Positions 28,701 through 40,085 of a stretch of DNA of 64,000 bases are shown in pieces. The notes beneath the pieces are model-generated. The model ran no database searches. It had not been told where the DNA came from and saw nothing but the letters and a program-made list of their open reading frames with translations. The stretch comes from Otis tarda (lineage: Eukaryota; Chordata; Aves; Otidiformes; Otididae). Both the position numbers and the translations under genes were made by a program. Position 1 is the first letter of the stretch, and each line of letters opens with the position of its first letter. The DNA is taken from the NCBI GenBank assembly GCA_026413225.1, contig CM048572.1:3720001-3784000 (forward strand). Reading direction: 5' to 3'.

Positions 28701-31700
28701 CTATCCCTAAGACAAGATTGGTGTGTGTTTCTGCAACTAAAGGAAAAGATTAGCTCAGCAGTTGGAAAAACAGATCTTTTCTGCAAGCACTGCTCCAGCT
28801 CTCCATTCAAAGTCTCTCTGGTGCTCCTGTCAGACCCTGCCTGAGCTGATGGTTCTCATGCATTTCTAAGGATGTTCATCATATTTTCCTGAAATAAAAA
28901 CCAAAATGGACAGAGCAAGAGAAATTTTGGGAAATTAGTCGCCATGTTGAGGGGGTTTGGATTTTTAGGGGGGTAGGAAGCTTAAAAATTTGGGCAAATG
29001 GCTGTTATTGAGAATTCCAGTGCCTGCCTGAAAAATTCTGATATTTGCTATTTGTTGTGGAAGCAGTTGTTCCTTGCTTGTAAAAGGCTCGGGATCCAAT
29101 CCAGAAATAGAAACAGTGCTTTTGTTGCTTAGAGGCACATATGATGAGCAAAAATGAACAGTGAGTAACCCATCAGCTGAAAGATGCCACATACAGGATT
29201 CATACTGTTACAGAGCCCAAACAAATGTATAGATCTCAAGCTAAGTTGGTAAATGATTCATAAATAAGAAAAGTGTCCGTGTTACTGGGTAAACTACTTG
29301 TACAGGGTTTTGCTCATCTCCTCACGGTGATGACTTATGAGCTTGTATAATTCTCCCCACACCCCCGTGACAGCCTTTTTGGTTTCGTTTAACTGGCTGT
29401 GTCAGGAATTAAACTGGAATCTGTACTTCTGCCAGAATTTCACAGAGAGCTGAGGCATGGACCCCCGTGATCTTTTCTTCAACAAATGGAAGGGCAAAAA
29501 GAACCTAGTTAGTGCCAGGATAGCCACTGACATTACTTCCCCAAAATCCTGCTTCTGTGCGAGCAGAAGGAGAGTCATGCAAAGCATTTACTGTCGCATT
29601 CATTACAAGGGTTTGTAGAGCATGGAAAGCTGATCCCATGCGGGGCGGCGGTGTGAAGGACTGCCTGTTTCTAATGCTTATACATTTTTTTCTCTGGATT
29701 TTTTTTTTCCCCTCTGAGAGATACTTCAAACCAGGAAAGTATAAGAATTTCAGTGATTTTTATTTGTTTTGCCGAGCATAGGATCACCCTTACTGAGATT
29801 TAATCTTCCAGGGAGTTAGTTTCATGTTTGTTTGTTTTTAGATGTTGTAGCAATAAGCAGAAAGATTCTGGCCTTAAGGGACGAGGAGGCAGCTGGCGAA
29901 CGAATGGCAAAAGCAGCTGAGCCACTGTTTGAATCCTTTCTAATGTATTATTACCTCCTTTTTAATTATTGTATTAGAGTTCTTTAAAAAGACTTGGTTC
30001 TTTGAACTGATTGACACAGTATTCACTGAAATGTTTTGCCCAGCTCCTCAGACTAGCTTGCGTTTTAATAAGCAAAGCTCAGAGTCTGACTCTTGGTTTT
30101 GAAATCCTCTGGTAGCATGGCCGTACTGGGGAATAAGCTTGTAATTGCATTTTTAACAGATACGAGTGTGTTTTAAGTCGTCCTCGAACTCTGTGAATGG
30201 TACTGATAGAACATGCCAGTAAGTAGGGAACAGGCACATAAACACAGAGTGTGAAGCACGGTGATGACTCTGTATCCCCTCATTTCTGAAGGAATCTCTG
30301 GGATGATCTTCCAGCAAATGCAAATTAGCAAGATCAGGCAACTGCTGTAAATAACACTGGTGGCCAGTTCAAGTGAATCTCCAAGTGAGGCATAAAGAAG
30401 TTCTGAATTTTTGTTTTTCTGATCAGTTTATTCAACATAGAAAATCAATGTATATGTGTATCCTGTGTGTGTTAACAAGGTGTTATTTGTAGGATCTGGA
30501 TGCCTTGTGAGGCAAAAGCCCCAAAGAAAATCACAAATAAAACTTATGAGTAAGTATGTTGAGATCAGACAATTCCAGCTTTGAAAGGCCTTGTTGTGAA
30601 TGTAATAGACCTTGGTTGTTGTTCTCTTGATGACTTGTTCATTAAATACAAGAAAATCTATACAGGCAGAACAAGAGAAATCCATGTTTCTCCACAAACA
30701 TATGCATCAGCACATACTTCAACAAGTACTATAAAAGTATGTACTCTTCCCTGAGCCTGTCATAAAAGACTAAATTATGCTGCTACACTATGTGGTGCGG
30801 TAATGTATTTGAGCAGTTCTGACTTGAGAACACTAAGGACATGTCTCTCCATTAATTAGGGCATGCATTCTGTTGCATTTGTCTTTAGTTGGAGAAACTG
30901 CAGTGGTTGGACACTTCGAGAAAGAAGAATGACTTATTTTCCTTGCATGCCTTTTGTATCTGCTTTCAATTTTGGGCCATTTGTGGGGCAGGAAAGGGCA
31001 AATCCCTAATGAAGTTGAGGTATCGGGACAAGAAGACATCAGGAAGGTGTCTATACTGATTTGTGAAAGAAAGGAAATTCTGAATTTTATGGTGTTGGGG
31101 GTGGCCTTCAAGATCATCCTTAGCTTATTTAAAGCTTGTTTTAGCAACAAATTCTCAGGTAGCATGTCTTCAAGAAGTAGCAAATCTGCTGTGATTCTCA
31201 GGAGCTAAATAGAATTTATTTTTCTTGTGGTTTTTTTCCCCTGCCTAACAAGCCTGAAACATCTTAAGTTTGAAGGTTTCAAGGTTGATAACTAATTACC
31301 CAGCCTTAGAAGGGTGTCTGTAAAAGGTGTTATTTTGCCACTGTTCAGTATAAGATTTCTTGTACTGTTTTATTTGAAAGCATTACAGGCTTACTGATCC
31401 TAAAGAGAAAATGCCAGGCTAATTAGTTGCTTATCAAATGCGGTATGTCAATTTCTATATTCTTTATCTGAAGTAAAAAACACAAGTTCACACTGATGAA
31501 ATTTAAACTAGTAGAATTAATTTCAGGTTGACCTTTATGTTCACCCTGTCTTTGCTTTGAAGGAAGAACTGTTCTCTCAATATTTATATTTATTAGGAAA
31601 ATGTTGATTTTTAAGGAGCTGGTGGGAGATTTGAATGAGAAGGCAGCAAGAGAATTGATTTGCTTCACTCCTGCATTAGGTGTTGGAGTCGCTCCTGGTT

Positions 31701-33224
31701 GTAGACCGATGGGCTTGAGGCCAAACCTAGTTTGTGGTTTCTTCTGTGGCCACCTTGGCTGTTTAGTCAGCCTGAGCACAGTAAGTGTTACTTCACACAC
31801 TGTTGCTCGCTGCAATAACTAAACGGCCATGCCGTGAAGAGCGAGTTGTAGAAACCTTGCCCTGCCCCTGCTGCCGCCTTGGCCTGAGGTGCCTTGGCTC
31901 TGGTTTCACTGCAGCTTCACCTACTGAAGGCTGTGAGTTTTAACAAGGTGCTGGGCATGGTTGGAGCTGTAACAGCTGTGAACAGGCAAATTTGGTGTAA
32001 AATGTGTTGCTCAGGTGTTTGTGAATACTTTGAGGTTTTTGGGGGTGTTTGCAGCAGAAGAGATGAGTGGGTGGGCTCAGCGAGGGGCTCACCAACTGCC
32101 CAGCAGCTCCCGTGGTGACTCGGGGTCCAGCCCTGCCTCTCCTTGTCTGGGTGTCCCCACATCATCCCGCACATGATGCTGGTCGCACAACGTCGAGGAG
32201 GAAAAGCTTCAGGTTGTAGCTTGACCTATCTGTAGAGACATCTTAGGCATCAAAGTAGTAATAACAGCATCTTCAAGAGCTTGAGAAGTAGTTAAAACTC
32301 ACACTTATTTCAAAGTTGCAAATACTTAGTGCTTCACATTGTAATGCGTACTATAAGCGTGCTTGAGACTTTTGCTGTGAAATTGTGTGGTTGGGTACGT
32401 GAAACCCTGCCGTGCAGCAGGCACACGTGCTTGAGAACGCAGAAATGGACAAGGAACAGACACTTGAAAATCATACCTGTAGTACAAACTGTAGTTTAAA
32501 GGTGCCTGGAGTTGCAGGGAGGGTGGATGCTGTATTGAAAAAGTTAGTGGCTTTTCATTGGCACTGCTGCAGTTTGTGGTCAGCGTCCTTAGCTGATTTT
32601 TGGTACTGTCAGTGTCGGTTGAAATGCTTGGAAGCACACTCCACTGCTATCAAAGTAGCTGTTCAGCTGCCCAGGCTTTTATTTTACATTACTGAAAAAC
32701 AATGAGATATTTTCACAACTTGGTGCTATATGGCATTTTAGATGCTGCTTGATGTTTGATTTCTAGCATCATTGTGTATGAAATAGTCGTTCGATTGTTT
32801 TAACCACTTGCTATTTAGGAAACTATCTCTTACACTGATGCATGATGGGAATATATTAGAGAAAAAAATAAGTGTGTTAATGAGCCAGAGAATTCCAGAA
32901 AGATTAAGGATATAGTCTTTGGAAACACAGCTCTTAGGAAACTGATAGGGAAATGGTTGCATGCTGAGTCTAGCCAATTCTGTGCACAGGAAGAAATTAC
33001 ACTGCTGTTCCTCCAGATTAGTCCCCTTGATAGAGGCTGTGTGAATGCCAAATAGAAACTGACCCAAATGGGACAAATTATCTTAATTCTTATTAATTCC
33101 TTTATGCCTTTTCACGAGTACACTGACTAAAGAAGTCTTGAACTGTTTAAAATTTAAGTGGTCTAATACTGGATCTGCTATTTTAGGAGAAAAGTAGGAT
33201 AGGGTTCATAAAGTTGTGGGTTTT

Positions 33225-33291
33225 TGTTTTTTTTTTGGGGGGGTGGTTTTTTTTGTTTTTTTTTTTTTTGTTTTGTTTTTTTTTTTTTTGA
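33225..33291 (+). repeat. T-rich tract with a G run
   Basis: Long T runs interrupted by an 8-G run and single G bases. Low complexity, strongly strand-asymmetric. Confidence 0.88.
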
Positions 33292-36200
33292 GGAAGGGTT
33301 ACACTTAGCACGTGGTATCTACAGTGCTGTGAAGTCAGAATTCCGTAAAGGTACCCATGTTGCAAATGTAAACCTAGGGCATGTTACCCATTTCAGTGGG
33401 ATACGCTGAGCCTTTGCCTTGCGAGTGTGAAACATAATTACGTGTTCTCAAAGCACGAGCTGCAAGCGGTACATGTTCAAAATGGAAAGAGGTGTTTTAA
33501 GTAGACCGCCTGGAGGTTTGGAAATTGGATTCTTCCTTACAGTATAAGGAGGCAAACCTGCAAAGGAAATTGTCCCGCGGGAGGACTGCTCAAACTCCGT
33601 TCCTCCACTTGCTCACATCATGGTGCTCCATGTACCAGAAGTAACAGAGAGGGCTGAAGGGATGGAAAAGGGGTTTGTTTTTTAAAACCTAGTACATGTG
33701 TATCACAATCAGCAGTGGTCCCTCTCGGGTACATTTCTTACTCAGCCACTGAAAATGGTGTGTTTATAGAGCTGTTTTGAACAGAGCATTACCAAGGGAC
33801 TGTGTTTTAGGCTATTAACATTTTTACTGTTCTTTTAGACAAAATGTTTGTTTCTATGTAGCGTATTCTTCTTTGTGCCTTACAGTCCGGAGCTGGGAAG
33901 GGAATAGTTCTGTGTGTGGAGCAGCGCTGGGCTCTTCCTGTGTGGTTACAGCATGGCTGTCCTCCGCGTTGTCACAGGTCACTGACACAAGAAAGATGCT
34001 GAACTTGAGGGATTAAGTGACACACGCAGTATTCAGGTTGTGTGTTCTGGTGCATCTCAGTGCTTTATCAGATAACTGGAGAAAGCAGTCTAAATGCCCT
34101 TGTATTTTTTTTTTTGTTTTTGGGAAATTTTCGTAGCTTGAGAAATACTGAAGCAATCCAGTATCCAATACCATTGTTTTTGACAAATTGATTATCCTGG
34201 CAATACACTAGACTACCTGTACATACACTCTCATTTGAAGGAAAATATTATGGGTTTCATGAGATTACTCATCACAGTGAGTTTAATGTGACAGTGCTCT
34301 GTGTGAATGACAAAGTCATGAGCAAGTTATACAGGTTACTCTGATTAAATGCCAGCAGAACCTCCAGAGTAAAAAATACTGTTGCCTGCCTGCCATAAAG
34401 ATTGAGATTATTTCACCAGTTGTTTTTCAGAGGTATAGACTTTCTAGTTTCTTTATTACTTTCACTGGTGAGTGGAGTGCCATTCGTCTGTGGACGGAGC
34501 GTGTGTGCTGACCCTGCTGTAGTGCACATGGAGATAACACTAGTGCTATTCAGCCAAAGAGGAAGTGGCCTCTAGAAGGGGAGAAGTTGTGTGAGATCTA
34601 TCAGAATTTTACTGTTAACACCACTCCATGTTTAAGTAACTGCTTATTTTTTGGAGACTTTTCCAAGCTTAAGTAATGTTAATAAATAAGATTCTGTAAT
34701 GATACATTTTATGTTGTATACAGCCACTGGATGAAGAAATCTTATTTAATTATGCATTTTGACACATTTTCTTGTTTCTCCTGTGATTTTTTTCTCCAAA
34801 GCTGTCTGGATGAGTGCAAACTGGAAAACAAAAGTGGCATTCAGTTTTTCTTTTGAGTTGCCTTCTTAAACAAAGATGGTTTAGGTTAAAGTATCCTGCT
34901 GATTCTTGTGGTACATGTCTTCTGTGCACAGATCAGAAAATAGTTCTGAGTAGTTATTTGACAAATACTTTAAAGATTTGCGGGTGTATCTGCAAAAGAT
35001 AAAGTTTTTCGGGGTGTTTTTCTTGCATGACGACACCTGAAAGCTTTAATCCCTTTAGGGAAATAGCAGCAACTCATAACTATATGACATGCACAGACAG
35101 ATGTTTTTCAAGAGAATATACTGAGTTATTTCTTACAAACAAGACATCTGTAATGCTTAGTTTGACATTGTGAAGACAACTGAAGGAGTAAGGGAATAAG
35201 TGACACCAGGCAGCATTTCTAGTGGCAGTAGAGGTACAGTGAGTATCTGTCACACAGCATAGGATTTTGGTAAAACTAATATACACTTGGAATTGCAATA
35301 TTATTGTCAGTGGATTAAAAATTCTTGTGTCCAGAGCCTGATGGGAACCTGGGGTGTGCATTTGTTTGTGTGTGTGCATGTGGAAGATGGGATTCAAATT
35401 CTTTTCCCTCAACTCATGATTGGAATTCACAAGTGAAAAGTTGAATAAAAGTTATCCCAGTTTGCCAAAAACTCACCTTGCCATTGAAACTGGGTTTTAA
35501 AAATGAACAGGATGTGGATGCTAGGAAGATCTCTATCCCAAAATCTGTGTCAGAATGTTGTTGACTCTGGGAGCTATCTACAACACAGCTCTTGCAGCAA
35601 GAGTACAATTTGCTATATTAAACTAGGAGGAATAGAAATATAATTCTGGACTGGACTTCTGTAATAGAGATTAGTGGGAAAACTGGAAGTTTGATTGCAT
35701 CCACATGCTTAGAAGGGTTAGTCTGTTTACATGAATTTGTGAAAATTCTAGTTAACTCAGTGTATATCCTGCATGAATGTCTTGTTTGTTTGCGAGACCA
35801 CAAGGAGCAATTATTTTTCAAAGGTAGATAATCCTACTGAGAAAATGCTTGTTAATAATTGGGCACTGATCCTGATTAAGCTGAGTTTAGGGAGGAGGTT
35901 CATTTGTCTGCTTCATTTAGAAACAGGATCAGAACCTGAGAAAGCTACTCAATATATTTTGATTTTAATTCCTTCTCAAAGTATTTACAATCTATTTCAA
36001 CTGCACACTCTTGGAATAGTAAGCATAAGCTTTGCCTGTGGAAAAAAACCTCCGTTCCCTTTTGAAGTTGTGCCAGTACTGAAAACTTCATTCGGGTTCT
36101 GAAAACTTGACTGAAGTTTTCACTTTACCTCTTGGCCATCTGAATTGCTCTGCTGTAATTGCCTAACACTCCAATCAAGTCTCAATACTTTATATTGTTC

Positions 36201-38814
36201 CAAGACATTTAATTTAGAATTTTAATTTTTATTCCTATTTAGGCTGGGAACATGTCCCAGTATCATTGTCTGGTAATGACTAAAACGTGTAATCCCCAAA
36301 AGGTATTTCATACCTGCTTAAATTAAACCAATTTAAATAAATAGAATTAGTGAATTGAAAGTGTGCTAGAGCTGCACTTTTACTGAAACATATGTGTATC
36401 TGGCTGTTGGTTTCAGGGAAAGAGTTAAGATTGGGGCTGTATGCAGGAAACTATACTGCATTTGTACTTGAGATCAGGAAGTGTAGTTCATGTATTGGAG
36501 CATTCAACCGTTGCTACGTTTGGTGGCATCTTTGAAGGCTGAAAGTACCAACTGAGAGGGATTGCTGGGACTGTGAGGAATAGCAAATAAGTGTAAGCTT
36601 TGAGGATAAAAATGGCACTCTACTTCAAAAATATGAAAAGGAGCATACTAAGAATTATTTTGAAAAGGAGCATAAACATTTGAATTTGGAGTGAAGAGAT
36701 AACTTCACTCCATAAGAGAATAGGACGTACTAGGTTTATTTAAATCTAGTTGCAGGAAACGAGAACTGGTGAGTCAGCTAGAATATCAGTAATTAGCTGC
36801 TTCACTTGGTGAAAAATGTATGCTTCAGGTGGTCTAAATGATTACTTTGCACTCGTCTTAATTCTAGAAATTATCCTATCTTTTTTTGGAGCTTTATGGA
36901 TGGATGTCAGACTAAGGTACTGTTGGGCAAATGACCAGTGGTGGTGTTGGTAAGGAAGATCAAGGGAGGTGGTTGTTTTGCTAGTATGTGTTTTCATAGA
37001 TGTTTAATTGGCCACTAAAAAGAAGAGTGGGGAGATGATTTTTTTTTTTTTTCTTTAAAGAAAAAGGAATGATCCTAGAAAGCTTGGAGGTAAAATGATT
37101 GAAACAATAACAAATGGATTAATCCAGCATGGAAGACCAGCATTTGCAGAGGAAAACTATGACTTTCTACTGTATAGAAATTACTTCTATACCAGTGTAA
37201 TAGTGGATTAAAATGGATTTGCCAGGGATTTCAAAGCTTTTGAAATACCTCCTGAGAGTTTGTTAAATAAAGTAATCCTCAGGGGGAACAAAATTCTGTG
37301 TGGGTTTTGAAGACCAGTGGAGCCAGAAAATAGTCACGCGTGGCAGAAGGTTAACAACTGATGGCCCAAATGTCTTTCCTAATAATGTATTAAATTGTGT
37401 TCTGCAAAAGGAAATGGGCAATTAAATACATAAAGTGGTAGTGGCAGAAAAACTTCATGAGAGCAGTGGGGAACTTGAGACAAACTAATGGCTGGCATGC
37501 TTGGGGTAGGTTAGGGGCTGTGTCTCATGTGTAACTGATGATTTCTGGTTAACATTACAAACTCTGGTTATTCTGCAAGCTAAAAGTGTCTGTGTAAGCT
37601 CAGTCTCGTACTGGCCGTTATTTTTATCTCTGTCCATTTAAACAAAGCGCTAAGAGCTGGTGTAATCTTTTTAATGTGTTTATATTTACCTTTTATTTAA
37701 ATGAAACACGCCTTGTCAGTTGAGTGCGTTTATGACCATGTAAGCCAGTTGTTTTGATGTGGCAGCACTACATAAAAGTTACCTGTTGGGGAAAAAGGTG
37801 GATTTAGATTGGATCAAGGACCTCACCAGGTACAATATTTGAAGCTTCCACCCAAGCAGTGGTATGAAGTCAGTCATCACCTGCAGAGCTCAGACTGGGG
37901 GTTGTAGTAGGCAGCCCTATTAATTTTCAGCAGGAAAATCTTGACCAGAAAATGAGATTGAGTAGATACCATTAATTTCTAATAAAAATTTAACATCATA
38001 TGTATAACACTATTGGATTCTAAATGAACTGCAATCCACAGGAAATAAATCTATATGTACTTTTGGACAATTTAGTAAAAAATATTTACACAAGCATCCA
38101 GCTGGGCTCAAAAAAAGGACAAGGGAAAATAGCCTTTGTAGATACTGGTAATCCTGTTGCTGCATAACATCGAAAAGACCAAGCGCTGAGTCATTATGAG
38201 ATGCTACAAATTATGTGTATGTTAAGTGCACTGAACATATTTGTTTGAGTAAAACATGGGGACATATTTAGTGGCTCAAAGGCAACATATTTCAAGCTAC
38301 TCCAATAAATGCTTTGTTATTGAACACAACTTCAATTTATTTGAATAAAAATATTTGTCAAATTTCAGTAACTGTCAGATGTTTACTTAATAGTTAAACT
38401 TTGGTGATGGATCTAATTTAATAATCTTGAATTGCAACTGAATGGTTGGGGATTTTTTTTTAAGCACAAATACTCTCTTATGTCATGAGCCAGTCACCAA
38501 ATTAATCATGTTATGGAGAAAAGTATCTTCTATTTGGATTAAATTAGTATTTTATCATGAAGACTTAGGCACCTTCTCTGAACATTAGTACCTAGCCACT
38601 GTTGACCACTGAGCTGCTTCAAGATAGCATTTCCTTTTGTCTTCTTGAAATGCAAGTTGGTAACATTCAGCTAGAAGGTGTCCACACGAGCAGTACCATA
38701 CCCCTGAAAAAGAGTATGCTGAGAGTAACTCCCCTGTTTAGATTGCTGTTTTATAATTATAACAGGAGGTAAGATAGGAAAACAAACATTGCCCATTTAA
38801 AAGGAAAATCTGCT

Positions 38815-39150
38815 CTAATTTAGTTCCCATGGGAATGAGAAAACATAGCAATCACAGCGGATAAAGATGTGGGTTGGAATGAGTGGGGCTCCTTCCTCCT
38901 GTGCCAGTACGCCTCCGCAGTGGTCTGCATCAGCCTCTGCTTTCGCAGCTTTGAGCTGCTCCTTTTGAGAAATTCTCGTGCTGCCATACTGTGTGGTGAC
39001 TTGTGAGGTGGCCTTAATTATTTCCTGAATTCGCTGTGCCAAATTCCATCCCAAGCTATGCTGCAGTACACCCAGAATAGCACCACTGACTTCAGCAGCA
39101 CCCAACGCTTTGTGGAAACTGAGCTCAGCACAGTTGAAAATTTGATGCAA
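38815..39150 (-). other. Unexplained 111-codon antisense ORF
   Basis: An open frame of 111 codons on the - strand, from ATG at 39150 to a stop at 38815. The product has a hydrophobic start and a charged, Ala/Lys/Glu-rich middle (KEQLKAAKAEADAD). I do not recognise it. A hand comparison of the middle part with vacuolar ATPase subunit G gives about 13 identities in 45 columns, too few to trust in such a biased region. The DNA has more CpG than its surroundings. It could be a decayed retrocopy, part of a transposon or chance. Confidence 0.15.
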
Positions 39151-39694
39151 AAATAGCTCACCATCTAACCTTTACCATCTTTACCAGTTTAGAGCTGCAG
39201 TGTTGATTTCTTCAATGTGCAGATAAGTGACCATATGGTTAGAATGCAGTTATGTAAAAACAAACTGAAGAAACAATTCCTCTTCAGACATCATTTGCTA
39301 GAGTTGCCTTTTGGCATTACGTTTAAATATGTGTTTTCTGTCACAGATGTAAAAGGTAATAATCCCTCTGTAGTTTCCTAGAAAATGTTATAATATACAA
39401 GACATGTGGAAGTTTTGTACAAGTTGCAGAGATCAGAAATGTTGGCTAGCAATGCAGCTGCATGCCTGTTAATGAGAGATTTAATTCTGGCTGACATGTA
39501 AACCACCTCTAATACTCCAGAATTATGTAATAAAAAATATTCAGCTATTTGTCTTTAATTATTAAGCAAACAAATAGTCCAATATATTGAAGATAAGTAT
39601 GTGCTTGAACTACATGGAGTTCAGTACTTTCTAGTAGAGTAATATTTTCATCAAAATATTTCTGGCAACTGTCTTGCTGATGCCAAAGGCAATT

Positions 39695-40085
39695 CTACAG
39701 TGTGTTTCAGAAAAGTCCTCATTGGTTCAACCTTAAGGGGTCCAACTGACCCAGCAATTTAGATTTCACGTCAATTTTAATTAAACACAACAGCAAGAAA
39801 ATAAGCATGGTTTATTAACTTACCAAGAATAGGAAGCTATGGACACAGCTGGTCAAATGATGATCTCGCGAGGTGTTGGAGACACATGGTCGGCTTTGTG
39901 TGATGCAAACTGTCAAACACCGTAAACTACTACTGCCTGAGAACCTTGAGCGACACCAGGGTAACCACCTGATACTCAGTGGCCTTAGAGTAGCCTAGTT
40001 AAAACAACTTAAATTGAACCTTATTATGATCCTTGAGCCATCCATCCGTCCACACACCTCTCACGAAAGCCCCTTCTAAGAGTTA
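39695..40085 (-). mobile_element. Possible LTR-like segment, unclassified
   Basis: Read on the - strand this stretch has a polyadenylation-like AATAAA (+ strand 39811-39816) in the context ttaataaaccatgcttatt. It ends near 39701 with a ctgaaacaca-type CA terminus. CpG pairs are denser here than in the flanks (for example ctcgcgag, gtcggc, accgtaa, gagcgac). These are LTR-like traits, but no clear start, TATA box or target-site duplication was found. Boundaries are rough. Confidence 0.3.

Noticed and set aside
30833..31183. A 116-codon - strand frame, with similar ones at 32738-33076 and 35080-35430.
   Set aside because: No family resemblance, no splice or promoter context, and composition like the rest of the intron.
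31423..31815. A 130-codon - strand frame in intron 2.
   Set aside because: No recognisable domain or homology. One frame of this length is expected by chance in 64 kb on two strands.
33225..33291. The T/G tract as an interstitial telomere or G-quadruplex.
   Set aside because: There are no TTAGGG repeats and only one long G run, so it is ordinary low-complexity DNA.
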